Positions 1 through 9,100 of a stretch of 34,827 bases of DNA are shown piece after piece (within the stretch, counting starts at the first letter, position 1; each line of letters begins with the position of its first letter). A program made the translations under genes and the position numbers. The notes under the pieces are model-generated. The model searched no databases. It saw only the letters and a list, made by a program, of their open reading frames with translations, and was not told the origin of the DNA. The DNA comes from Bacillota bacterium (GTDB lineage: Bacteria; Bacillota; DTU025), in assembly GCA_028709305.1 (NCBI GenBank), contig JAQVXE010000014.1:1-34827 (forward strand). The letters run 5' to 3'.

Positions 1-404
1 GGGATGGTCAACGCTTGACCGGGATAGATCCAATCGCTCAGCAATCCATTTGTGGCCTTCAGTGCGCTTACTGCAATGCCGTGCCGTTGCGCGATCAGGA
101 ACAGCGAATCTCCGCTTCTTACCGTGTACGCAGTACCTGACTGCCCATTAGGCGGATTTGATGAGGCTTGGTCTGGGATAGTCAGGATTTGCCCAGGATA
201 TATGATATCGCTAACCAAGCCATTCGCTGTACGGATGGCGCCAACTGTCACGCCGTATCGACGCGCAATGAGAAACAAAGAATCGCCCTGTGCCACTCTG
301 TACGCGGTGGCGGCGGCCCCGGCAGCGGATGCGACCAGGATTAGAGCTGCAAGAAGTGCAACTGTGAGGATGTACTTGCTATTGCTGTTCGTTCTGGTGT
401 TCAA
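1..404 (-). CDS. LysM-repeat protein, secreted (C-terminus beyond window edge)
   Basis: Reverse complement from TTG at 404 (SD GAAAGGAG just upstream) reads (M)NTRTNSNSKYILTVALLAALILVASAAGAAATAYRVAQGDSLFLIARRYGVTVGAIRTANGLVSDIIYPGQILTIP...TAYTVRSGDSLFLIAQRHGIAVSALKATNGLLSDWIYPGQALTIP: signal-peptide-like N-terminus plus two LysM repeats. Open at position 1. Confidence 0.9.
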   Translation of the reverse strand, partial: MNTRTNSNSKYILTVALLAALILVASAAGAAATAYRVAQGDSLFLIARRYGVTVGAIRTANGLVSDIIYPGQILTIPDQASSNPPNGQSGTAYTVRSGDSLFLIAQRHGIAVSALKATNGLLSDWIYPGQALTI

Positions 405-541
405 TAGTTGTAACTCCTTTCTCTGATAAACCTGGTTTGGAAGGGGGCTATCTTCCAGACTAACGGTGTATTCGTCAAAGAAAGGCGAGTTTCCCTGTGG
501 GAACTGATGGAAACAAGGTATGCTTCTAGATTGACACTCCT

Positions 542-558
542 CTATTTCAGTGAAATAG
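542..558. promoter_or_regulatory. 17-nt palindrome CTATTTCAGTGAAATAG upstream of the FNT transporter (candidate operator)
   Basis: Perfect 8-bp arms around one central base; directly follows a TTGACA (~532-537), so it overlaps a possible promoter spacer/-10. Confidence 0.45.
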
Positions 559-600
559 TTGGGGTGTGTCCACTTCCAACAGAAAAGGATGGTGTTCGCG

Positions 601-1419
601 ATGGCGTATAGGACGCCTTCGGAAATGGCGAAGGTCGTTGTCGATTCTTCAGTAGCCAAGGCTAATGCAGACTTTGCCAATCTGGCAATATTAGGTTGTC
701 TAGCCGGAGGTTTCATAGCTTTGGCTGGGGCAGCCGCCCAGACGGTTTCTCTGGGCCTTGGGTCTTGGGCGGGAGTAGGCACAGTCCGCTTCATATCTGG
801 TCTCATATTCTCAGTTGGAATAACAATGGTCATCATAGGCGGCGGCGAGCTTTTCACCGGGAATTCATTGATGGTCACTGGGCTTTGTGAGAGGCGCATC
901 ACCCTTGTTCAGCTCCTCCGCAACTGGGCTATAGTATATCTGAGTAATTTCCTCGGGGCCCTCTTGGTTGCCTGGCTCTACTACGAGTCAGACCTGTGGA
1001 TTACGCCCGGGATGGAGATTGCGAACGGATTTGTCAACACAGCAGTTTCAAAGGCCAACATGGCTTTTGGGCCTGCATTTGCCAGAGGAGTCCTGTGCAA
1101 CTGGTTAGTTTCCATGGGAGTCTGGATGTCGTACGCAGCTGCCGACGTAACAGGCCGAATCATCCCAACGGCGATGGCAGTTTCTGCATTCGTGATGTTT
1201 GGTGGCGAGCATTCGGTGGCGAACATGTTCTACATGCCTGCAGGATTCATGATTCAGGCGCGCATCAGCGGACTGCCTGCCCTTTCACTCCTTCCCAACC
1301 TGGCTTCAGTAACATTGGGAAACATAGTAGGGGGAGGATTGCTGGTGGCAACCATGTACTGGGCCGTGTATCTTCGCAAAGGGAGCCAGATCCAAAGCAA
1401 AAGCCCAAGCCGTAGGTGA
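601..1419 (+). CDS. Formate/nitrite transporter (FNT) family protein
   Basis: FNT-like composition with multiple TM segments (GGGELFTGNSLMV, NWLVSMGVWMSYAAADVTGRIIPTAMAVSAFVMFGGEHSVANMFYMPAG). Start at ATG 601 or ATG 589. Confidence 0.9.
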   Translation: MAYRTPSEMAKVVVDSSVAKANADFANLAILGCLAGGFIALAGAAAQTVSLGLGSWAGVGTVRFISGLIFSVGITMVIIGGGELFTGNSLMVTGLCERRITLVQLLRNWAIVYLSNFLGALLVAWLYYESDLWITPGMEIANGFVNTAVSKANMAFGPAFARGVLCNWLVSMGVWMSYAAADVTGRIIPTAMAVSAFVMFGGEHSVANMFYMPAGFMIQARISGLPALSLLPNLASVTLGNIVGGGLLVATMYWAVYLRKGSQIQSKSPSRR

Positions 1420-1430
1420 AAGCCATAATG

Positions 1431-1465
1431 ATACGGCGTCCGGCCGACAAGACCGGGCGCCGTAT
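1431..1465. terminator. Hairpin between convergent genes (bidirectional terminator candidate without a clear U-tract)
   Basis: ATACGGCGtCCGG ... CCGGgCGCCGTAT: 13-bp stem (one T-G wobble), loop ccgacaaga. Confidence 0.6.
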
Positions 1466-1495
1466 TCGCGTGCCACCGCCTGCGAGAGCAAGCTA

Positions 1496-1831
1496 CTATG
1501 ATTTTGGCACGTTGAGATTTGTCTGAGTCGTGTAGGTTGATCCTGTTTCAGTTGGGAAGGTGCCGGAGACTTGGGGTTTCAAAGCCTGTGCGAAACTGGC
1601 CTGTGCGCCAGCGACGGTCTGACTGACAAGGCTCTGCTGAGCGGCTGCAATCATATGCTTGACCATTTGGCCACCAATTCTGCCGGCCTCGCGGGCGGGA
1701 ATGTCACCCAGATATCCGCCATAGGCGTTATAGTCGATCCCCACCTGACTGGCTATCTCATACTTCATCTGGTCCAGAGCCTGACGAGCTTGGGGGTTGA
1801 GGATCCTATTGCTTCTGCTCCGTCTTGCCAC
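1496..1831 (-). CDS. Alpha/beta-type small acid-soluble spore protein (SASP) with C-terminal extension
   Basis: GTG start at 1831 after SD GGGAGG; MKYEIASQVGIDYNAYGGYLGDIPAREAGRIGGQMVKHMI matches the SASP alpha/beta pattern (KxEIAxxxGI ... G.VGG.MVK.MI). Confidence 0.9.
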   Translation of the reverse strand: MARRSRSNRILNPQARQALDQMKYEIASQVGIDYNAYGGYLGDIPAREAGRIGGQMVKHMIAAAQQSLVSQTVAGAQASFAQALKPQVSGTFPTETGSTYTTQTNLNVPKS

Positions 1832-2115
1832 AAAATACTCCTCCCTTCTAGCACTGAATGTGCTGCATGCGACTGCGTTTCTAGTCTGACCGTCGTTCAC
1901 AAACGTATACTAGAACTTTACGTCACCTAAGGAACTGACGTTTTTCTTGAGCGAACTTGGCGAGCAGAGACAATAAGAACCATATTGCTCATGAGCAGAC
2001 AACAGAATAGGCAACACCTTAGTGGCTCACATGCCACAATCAAACAAGAGCATCATCTGTGAGGCTTTTACTGGAAAACAGGTTCTACTTTCTCATGTGT
2101 TGCCGAAAAACTACA

Positions 2116-2784
2116 TTATCGACATGCTTCATCTTTGTCAAAGGGAATCCCCAATACCGCACGGCACGGAGACCCGTCGGCCCCCTTGAGGCGAAGCGGA
2201 AGGGCAATGAGCACGTATGGACCTGGGGCCACGGCTCGGAGATCGATGTACTCCAGTATTACCGTTCCTTCACTAAGAAGGGCCCTATGAACAGAGCCGT
2301 CCCCTTCTGCAGATTCGATGCTCATTCCTTCCGTTCCTATTAGTTTGGTCCTGCGCTCGATCAGTAGATGGGCTGCGCTCTGATCCAGGCATGCCTCATC
2401 CTTGCGGTCGCTGCGCGACGTTTTCAGGAGCAGCCTTGGTGGGTGATCCACTGGCAAACAACTGTCAAGGACCTCGCGGCAAATCCGCCCTTGGGCAGCT
2501 GTTAGGTCAATTACTAAGCACGGGCCGATTACGGCATCGAGCGGGACTTGATCTACTCCAGCAGCCCCTTCAATGAAATGTGCGGGCCCATCGATGTGGG
2601 TTCCCGCATGAGTGCCCAAGCTTACTTCAGTGACTTGAACACCATCTTCCAATATGGAGGCAGTCTTCGCGAACCGAACCTTCGGGTCGCCCGGCCAAAC
2701 ATTCATGGAGCTGTGAAGCTCTCTGGATATGTCAATAACCTTCTTGAACAACCTCCGTACCTCCGCGTCTTTCCATTTCCACAT
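2116..2784 (-). CDS. Cyclase family protein (kynurenine formamidase-like metal-dependent hydrolase)
   Basis: IDISRELHSSMNVWPGDP and GTHAGTHIDGPAHF (HxGTHxDxPxH). A TTG at ~2751 with a better-spaced SD may be the true start. Confidence 0.85.
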   Translation of the reverse strand: MWKWKDAEVRRLFKKVIDISRELHSSMNVWPGDPKVRFAKTASILEDGVQVTEVSLGTHAGTHIDGPAHFIEGAAGVDQVPLDAVIGPCLVIDLTAAQGRICREVLDSCLPVDHPPRLLLKTSRSDRKDEACLDQSAAHLLIERRTKLIGTEGMSIESAEGDGSVHRALLSEGTVILEYIDLRAVAPGPYVLIALPLRLKGADGSPCRAVLGIPFDKDEACR

Positions 2785-3021
2785 GGTTTTGTCTGCTCAG
2801 GAGTAATTCTTCATGCCCGTTGGCTCACCTGCCGAGGCGCACGAGTGCCCCTTTGCTCTCTAACGAATAGGTTGCTAGCGGAGAAGCGAGTGTCGGCACG
2901 TCATGCGTCATGTAGTATGACCCAACGATGAGATACAGGAACAGCCCTCATGACTGACGGTATCCATGGATGTGCAGCCAAGTAGCAGCATGGATCTTGT
3001 CCCAATAGTATGTAGGAGAGG

Positions 3022-3252
3022 GTGGAGGTCATGGAAGTTGCCTCAAAACTGCTGGTCTCATCTGACTTGCCCGTTCGCTTCCTGAGGCGGAGCAACTCGA
3101 ATGGAGAGTGCCCCCGCCTGATTTTCGAGCTTACGGAATTGGATACTATTGAGGAGACGATATGCCTGGCGCGAAGAGTAGCTCGATCGTTGGCAGCGTC
3201 GCATTCCTTCCCTGGAGGTTTCTGCCTGGAGATTGTGCTGCAAGCAGGTTGA
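3022..3252 (+). CDS. Small hypothetical protein
   Basis: ORF with an SD-like AGGAG upstream; amino-acid composition plausible; no family recognised. Confidence 0.35.
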   Translation: MEVMEVASKLLVSSDLPVRFLRRSNSNGECPRLIFELTELDTIEETICLARRVARSLAASHSFPGGFCLEIVLQAG

Positions 3253-3415
3253 GGATTGATTGGTCTCGAAAGGTTGGAACTGTTATGATAACATGATAAA
3301 GGAATCGAAAGCCGCTTCAGGCAAATAATGATATTGTACATTATCCAATGCCTTGTCATCCAATACGTAGTGGGCTATAGTAAAGGCAATGGACTTGCCT
3401 CTCGAGGAGGGGTCA

Positions 3416-3802
3416 TTGGAGGGAACTTGCTTGCAGGTCCTGTTTGTTGTTCTGAATGATACGACGCTCCTGGATGACGTCTTTTCGTCCTTTGTTAGGG
3501 CGGGTATAACAGGGGCCACTTGCATAGAAAGTGTAGGGATGGGCCGGGCTTTGTCGGAGATCGATAACTCGTCAATACCGATTTTTGCTGCCCTGCGACA
3601 TCATTTGAATGAGAGCAGGCCATACAATCGCACCATTTTTGCTCTCCTGCCTGACGAGAAGGTCGATGAAGCTATAGAGGCCGTGGAAGAGGTTGTGGGT
3701 GACCTTAGCAGACCTGGTGCTGGGGTCTTGTTCACCGTGCCCGTAGGAAAGGTTGTTGGATTTCCAAAGCGTCATTCTAGCCTTGACGAACTGGGGAAAT
3801 AA
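3416..3802 (+). CDS. PII-like (GlnB superfamily) regulatory protein
   Basis: LQVLFVVLNDTTLLDDVFSSFVRAGITGATCIESVGMGRAL ... RPGAGVLFTVPVGKVVGF resembles a PII-like alpha/beta fold with a GxGxxFxxPV-type loop. TTG 3416 has SD GAGGAGG; ATG 3389 is the alternative. Confidence 0.7.
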   Translation: MEGTCLQVLFVVLNDTTLLDDVFSSFVRAGITGATCIESVGMGRALSEIDNSSIPIFAALRHHLNESRPYNRTIFALLPDEKVDEAIEAVEEVVGDLSRPGAGVLFTVPVGKVVGFPKRHSSLDELGK

Positions 3803-3829
3803 GCTTCTGCGCCGGCGGAGAGGTTTGAT

Positions 3830-5002
3830 ATGAACAGTGTTCTTGCGATCAGTCTTCTCATGTTGAGCGGTGTCATGGCCGGGCGGGTGGTCGTCGGCTG
3901 GGGCGTGTCTTCAGTGGTTGGCTACCTCCTCGCTGGCATTGCTATTGGGCAGATATGGCCTGGTATTGTTGGGGTCATCACCCCTGCTGGGATAGCGTTT
4001 GCTTCCAATGTAGGACTGGCACTTATTGCCTTCGTAGTTGGAGGCGAACTTGAAGTTGACAATCTGCGTTCTCTTCCCCGCGGGGTGATTGGGATAGCCT
4101 GCATGCAGGCTATCGGTTGCCTGGCAGCCGTGGTTTCGGCTTGCGTGTGGCTAGGCCAGCCCCTCAGTTTCGGGCTAGTGCTAGGTTCTATTGCAGCTGC
4201 GACGGCGCCCTCAACGACAATAATGATTACTAGGAATTACAGAACTGAAGGCCCGTTGACGCGCGCTCTGCTTTCAGTTGTAGCAATAGATGATGCTGTT
4301 TGTCTTCTTCTCTATGCAATTTCGATTGCGGTCGCCAGAGCGCTTCCTGACGGAATTGCGTCGCAGTCGCCTTCCGGGGTGTTCGGTGTATTCCTTTGGG
4401 AACTCTTCGGAGCAGTGGTTGTAGGTGTCGTAGTTGGAATCGCAATGGGATTCTTCATAAAATATGTGAGAGGCGCTGATGAGCTTGTAGTTGTTGTGGT
4501 TAGCTCAGTTTTGCTAACAGCGGGCCTGTCGAGCAGGATGTACGTGTCGCCGATGATCAGCTGCCTCGTTCTTGGGGCAACCATATCAAACATGGTGGTG
4601 GGAAGCAGGCGGTTGTTCGCATCAGCGGACAGGTTCTCGCCCCCCATATACGTAATGCTGTTTTGCCTTGCCGGGGTGGGGTGTAGTTTCAACGCTCTGT
4701 TGGGTTCGCTAGGTCTTTTCGCCGCATATGCTGTTGCCCGAGCACTGGGAAAAGTAGTTGGGGCGGGCGCTGCTTCGGGGTTAGCCGGAATTGGAGGACG
4801 AATGGGGAGGTACATGGGTCTCTCACTTCTTCCCCAGGCTGGACTTGCGACAGGCCTGACAGTTGCTGCTGGAGTGGCTTTGCCTGGCCACTACAGAATG
4901 CTTGCCTCCATTGTAGTTCCGGGAGTGCTCTTGTTTGAGGCTGTGGGTCCTCCCCTGATCGTAATGTCATTGAGAGCAACTGGTGAGATCAATACTGAAT
5001 AG
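3830..5002 (+). CDS. Cation:proton antiporter, CPA2/KefB-NapA type (membrane part only)
   Basis: About 12 hydrophobic segments; VGWGVSSVVGYLLAGIAIGQIWPG, GLALIAFVVGGELEVDNLR, VVAIDDAVCLLLYA typical of Na+/H+ exchanger family members. Confidence 0.85.
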   Translation: MNSVLAISLLMLSGVMAGRVVVGWGVSSVVGYLLAGIAIGQIWPGIVGVITPAGIAFASNVGLALIAFVVGGELEVDNLRSLPRGVIGIACMQAIGCLAAVVSACVWLGQPLSFGLVLGSIAAATAPSTTIMITRNYRTEGPLTRALLSVVAIDDAVCLLLYAISIAVARALPDGIASQSPSGVFGVFLWELFGAVVVGVVVGIAMGFFIKYVRGADELVVVVVSSVLLTAGLSSRMYVSPMISCLVLGATISNMVVGSRRLFASADRFSPPIYVMLFCLAGVGCSFNALLGSLGLFAAYAVARALGKVVGAGAASGLAGIGGRMGRYMGLSLLPQAGLATGLTVAAGVALPGHYRMLASIVVPGVLLFEAVGPPLIVMSLRATGEINTE

Positions 5003-5056
5003 CCTTCTACAGAAGGCGTCTGGTGCTTCCAAAAGTGAAGTGGTTGGTGGTGTCAT

Positions 5057-7138
5057 ATGTTGGGGCGTAAAGCTCCCATGGGAGCTGATCAATCTACTGA
5101 CCTCACGCAGCCTTTGGTTGGCAGAGATGAGGTTGCGCGATTCACGAATGTAGGGGCGCTGTTGCTGAGGACTGTCATAGTAGTATGTTGCATCATGTTC
5201 GTGCTTAGAAGCCTATCGTTCACACCTGCAATCATCATCGCAATTGTGCCTGCAATAGCAACGGTCGCTGCGTTCAACAGGATTGCGAATAGCTACGGGT
5301 ATTCTCTGGCAAACAGTATTGCCACAGTATTCGACCTTGTACTGATTTCTGCTACGGTCTTCGTGACGGGCGGGATTCACAGTGAGGCCTTTCTACTGTA
5401 CTGGCTTGAGATTGTGGTGTACTCTCTCAATGTTGGTCTAGTTTCATGCGTGATTATGGGCATCGGAGCCGCTGGCCTTTACTTGTCTGCAACTTATGTT
5501 TCGTGGGCGAATGTTGGCGATGCTGGGCGAATCTTCGCTTACAGAGCCGGAGTGCTGGTGCTCTCAGGCTGTGGTGTGGGGCTGCTCGCCAAAGCCTATC
5601 GGACGTACTTGTCGGTTGCCAAGGCTGAACATCAGAAGACAGAGAAGCGCGATCATTGGGATCGCATATTGGCCAGAATCACCCGTGAGGTGAATTCCGG
5701 TTTGGACCCGCAAGCTACACTTGAATCGATAGTGGATGTAGGTCTTGATGTGCTGGAAGCTGAGGCGGGAATGATTGCTATCCTTGACAAGCAGGGCAGA
5801 TATGTGGCGAAGGCATGTCGGAATCTGCCGCCGGGTCTTTGCGGCTCTTCGCTGGAGCAGGGGCAGGGCGCCGTTGGACTAGCTATTGAGGAGCGGAGGA
5901 CTATCGCCATATCAGATTACCAGCATTACGATAGAGCCCTGACTGAGATAAAGGAAAAGGGTATCACCTCCACCCTCGCTGCGCCCGTCATAATGGGCTC
6001 GGAAGTCATCGGCGGCCTTTCGTTCGGCACTACCCGACCGGAGACGAGTTACACCGAAGAGGAGTGCGAATTCCTGGAGATCCTGGCCAGGCAGCTGAGC
6101 GTCATTATTGGGAATGTACGCCTTTTGGAAGAAGCAAGGCGCAGGGCGGATTACCTGTCTACCATCAACGAGATATCTGGTAGTTTTGCATCAGTCCTTG
6201 AGCCGGAAGCCCTATTCGAGAAGATCTATCGTGAAGTCCGCCGAGTCATCCCTATGGAAGCCTTTTTCGTGGCCACATATCATCCGCAGAAGCGCGAGAT
6301 AGAGCTGGCGTTCTTGATCGACGACGGCAAGCGCTGTCCGCCTACACGCTTCAAGTTAGATGACGGGCCTACATCCAAGGTAATAATGACAGGGAAGCCC
6401 TTCGTTGTTCATGTTGAGGCCCGGAATGACGTCGAGGGAGCCAGGTGGCTAGGGCACAATCCGGATCCGACGCGCTCAGGCATTATTGTGCCGATGAGGG
6501 TAGGGCCTCATGTGGTGGGAGCCATGTCCACTCAGAGCTACCAACCAAATGCATACGGCCCTGAGGAGATCGAGCTTTTGACGACGATTGCAGCGAGCGC
6601 TGCAATAGCTCTTGAGAATGCGCGGCTATACCAGACGGCGCGGGAGCTTTCCTTAACGGATGACCTTACAGACCTTGGAAATTACAGATTCTTCTGTAAC
6701 GCTCTGGAGCGGGAGATTGAGAGAGCGAAGCGAAGCGGTTCTCCGTTGTCATTGGTTATGATGGATTCCGACAGCCTGAAGTATGTCAACGATAGGTACG
6801 GACATGCCATAGGCGACATGCATCTGATACATCTGGCTGAGATGATGAGGGCAGTATCGCGCAAGTCCGACACTCTGGCAAGATACGCTGGAGACGAGTT
6901 CATGATCATTCTCCCCAATACCAGAAAGGAAGATGCGGGTGTCGTGGCGGAGCGCCTCCGCGGCCGGGTAGAGAACTCGCCACTATCTGTTGACGGATCG
7001 CCGGTAGTTACGACTGTAAGCATCGGTGTTGCTTCGTTCCCTGAAGACGGATCCACAGTGGACGAGCTTGTCAACGCTGTTGACACTGCTCTATACAAGG
7101 CAAAACGGCAAGGAAAGAACCGCGTAGTGTACACCTGA
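5057..7138 (+). CDS. Membrane-anchored diguanylate cyclase: N-terminal TM domain, two GAF domains, GGDEF domain
   Basis: TM-rich N-terminus; two GAF-like regions; C-terminal LTDDLTDLGNYRFF ... RKSDTLARYAGDEFMIILP, i.e. AGDEF active site and RxxD I-site five residues upstream. Confidence 0.93.
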   Translation: MLGRKAPMGADQSTDLTQPLVGRDEVARFTNVGALLLRTVIVVCCIMFVLRSLSFTPAIIIAIVPAIATVAAFNRIANSYGYSLANSIATVFDLVLISATVFVTGGIHSEAFLLYWLEIVVYSLNVGLVSCVIMGIGAAGLYLSATYVSWANVGDAGRIFAYRAGVLVLSGCGVGLLAKAYRTYLSVAKAEHQKTEKRDHWDRILARITREVNSGLDPQATLESIVDVGLDVLEAEAGMIAILDKQGRYVAKACRNLPPGLCGSSLEQGQGAVGLAIEERRTIAISDYQHYDRALTEIKEKGITSTLAAPVIMGSEVIGGLSFGTTRPETSYTEEECEFLEILARQLSVIIGNVRLLEEARRRADYLSTINEISGSFASVLEPEALFEKIYREVRRVIPMEAFFVATYHPQKREIELAFLIDDGKRCPPTRFKLDDGPTSKVIMTGKPFVVHVEARNDVEGARWLGHNPDPTRSGIIVPMRVGPHVVGAMSTQSYQPNAYGPEEIELLTTIAASAAIALENARLYQTARELSLTDDLTDLGNYRFFCNALEREIERAKRSGSPLSLVMMDSDSLKYVNDRYGHAIGDMHLIHLAEMMRAVSRKSDTLARYAGDEFMIILPNTRKEDAGVVAERLRGRVENSPLSVDGSPVVTTVSIGVASFPEDGSTVDELVNAVDTALYKAKRQGKNRVVYT

Positions 7139-7167
7139 GCCTTTTGAGGCTGTTTGGCAAGTGAATG

Positions 7168-8076
7168 CTAGATGAGTCTTCTGATATTCTCGCCTATGCT
7201 GCCTGGCAGCATGTGAGCGATAGGGAGCTCAAGAAGAGTATATACTCCAGGTTCGCTTTTGAGTGCGGCCCTAAGCGCTCCCAGCATTATCTGTGCGGTC
7301 GCTGAAGGGTTGCATATCTTCATGTGCCACTCAAAAATTTGGTTGGATGAAGCGCCTATGACCCCTTCTCTATTGATCCTCACGGCATGTTCGTTGTCTG
7401 CAAGCGGCTCCACTGATGCTACAGGGAAAACTTCTGTTTCGTCGCCGGCGAAACACGGATCTGACGTGATATCTTCAGCGATATCTTTGAAAGGTCTGGA
7501 ACCATCAGGCACCACATAGACTGCCCGCTTGTGTCTGCCTCGGCCTGCAGGCAATGTAATTGAGATCGCGTCAGCTACTCCTGGCACAGAACGCGCAACG
7601 ACGGAGTGCCCCATGCTCATGCCAGGTCCGAAGTTCGTGTAGGTCGTGCCCGTGGGCGCCGTTACTTCCATAAGAGCCCTTATCAAAGAATCAATGCCAG
7701 GATCCCAGCCTGAGGCTATTACCCCAACTGCCCGGCCCAAAATTGCTGAAGGTTGAAGGGCCTCTCTGTGAGCGCAAATGGCTTCTCCATGTATGTCGAA
7801 TGCATCGACCACATTGATCCCCGATTCCAGCAGTGAACACTCTACCTTCTCCAGTTCGCGCGTGGGCACACAAACTAGCGCAGCCTGAACCCCTTCTAGA
7901 TCAGAAACATTGGTGACCGCAGGAGCAGTCCAACCATTGCCCCGAAGCAGCTTGCCCGATGTGACCTTTCGCCTTACTATGCCGGCCAACTCGAAGTCAG
8001 GTGAGGCCGCCAGAGCGTCTGCCGCTGCTCGCCCCACGTTTCCATAACCGATAATGGCTGCTCTTGTGCGCTGCAT
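7168..8076 (-). CDS. ddh: meso-Diaminopimelate D-dehydrogenase
   Basis: AAIIGYGNVGRAAADAL, GWDPGIDSLIRALMEVTAPTGTTYTNFGPGMSMGHSVVAR, characteristic of Ddh. Confidence 0.92.
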   Translation of the reverse strand: MQRTRAAIIGYGNVGRAAADALAASPDFELAGIVRRKVTSGKLLRGNGWTAPAVTNVSDLEGVQAALVCVPTRELEKVECSLLESGINVVDAFDIHGEAICAHREALQPSAILGRAVGVIASGWDPGIDSLIRALMEVTAPTGTTYTNFGPGMSMGHSVVARSVPGVADAISITLPAGRGRHKRAVYVVPDGSRPFKDIAEDITSDPCFAGDETEVFPVASVEPLADNEHAVRINREGVIGASSNQIFEWHMKICNPSATAQIMLGALRAALKSEPGVYTLLELPIAHMLPGSIGENIRRLI

Positions 8077-8104
8077 TTGGCCTAAAAGCCTCCTCGTTTA
8101 TTAC

Positions 8105-8146
8105 GTACTCCAACAGGATTATATAATTAGTAGAGTACATCGTCCA
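8105..8146 (-). promoter_or_regulatory. Putative ddh promoter overlapped by an inverted repeat
   Basis: On the - strand: -35 TGGACG (8146..8141), 17-nt spacer, -10 TATAAT (8123..8118). GTACTC (8105-8110) / GAGTAC (8133-8138) flank the -10. Confidence 0.5.
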
Positions 8147-8164
8147 GATTACATGATATAATAA

Positions 8165-8653
8165 AACAGTGCATAATCCAGGTGCGCACTACCGGACGGA
8201 TTCGGAGGACTGTAATTGCAGGTCATTGCAGAACAGAGTGACAGGCGCAGAAAGTGCAGTGTTCATGCAGAATCGTGTTTCGTTGCAGCTCGGGTGCGAT
8301 GCGAGTCATCCACATCATGTGGAGCAGGTGTGGAGCCCTGCTCGGGCAGGGCATTGACCATCAGGCATCATCACGAGGATGCAACGGCTTTCGTTGGTCG
8401 TGGAAGCATTGGCGCTCGTTTGAACGCATCGTCTGGTGCTAAACGCTTTTTGCCACGCTTCTGTGATTGCACAGGAGAGCCATCTCATGGGGCGGCTGAG
8501 CCGGTTCGATTGATGTCAATGTGCGCTGGTCTAGATATACCTTCCGGAAGGCACTATGGTGCTCTTGCGGGTTGTGTTGTCCCTCTTCTTTCCCCAGTTG
8601 CAGCTTTGCTCCGCACGTTGGAAGCTGTGGGGGAACAGAGGGCCGTTTTTATT
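8165..8653 (+). ncRNA. Candidate ~490-nt non-coding transcript, unassigned
   Basis: TATAAT at 8157-8162 (weak -35), no convincing ORF, ends in a terminator-like hairpin. No known RNA family recognised. Confidence 0.3.
8581..8653 (+). terminator. Rho-independent terminator-like hairpin with T-tract
   Basis: CCCTCT / TTCCCC / CAGCTT pair with AAGCTG / GGGGAA / AGAGGG, followed by GTTTTTATTT. Confidence 0.65.
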
Positions 8654-9100
8654 TGACCATGTTTTCACATAAGTCAGATTCCTGCGGTTGCGGCCCACCC
8701 CGGGCCCAGCAGCGCTGTAATGCTAAACACCTTCCTGTCTCATAAAAGAGAGGAAATACAAGGGAGGTGTCGAAGTGAGCGTGTCGGGAACAACGTCGCG
8801 TCAGGAAGCTGTAGTTGTAGGAGAGTGGAGCCCCCATTTGAAGGCCTGACTTGCTGGTAAGTATCTGCGAGCCTATCCTGCTGACGGGGTGGCGGGAGCG
8901 GCTCGGCTAGCTGTCACAGGAAACTTGAAGGGGCATCAGCAAACTCCTGGAACAGAGAAACGAGGTGGAGACCAGAGTCTGTAATACTATTGCAAACCAG
9001 CCGATGAGTTGTGGTAGAGGGCCTTATGGGCCCAGTTAAACCGAGTAGTACCAGCTGGGGTACGGGTTACCGATGCAAAAACACAGGTTCATACAAGAAA

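Noticed and set aside
52-426. + strand ORF of 124 aa
   Set aside because: It is the antisense shadow of the LysM gene; the - strand translation has clear domain signatures.
8216-8656. 146-aa + strand ORF in the ddh-hyd gap
   Set aside because: Cys/Arg/Ser-rich, unstructured-looking translation with no good SD; it also runs into the terminator hairpin. Treated as non-coding, though not excluded.
8830-9060. Match to a known riboswitch, group II intron domain V or retron RNA
   Set aside because: No conserved core of any family I know could be identified by eye; left as unassigned.
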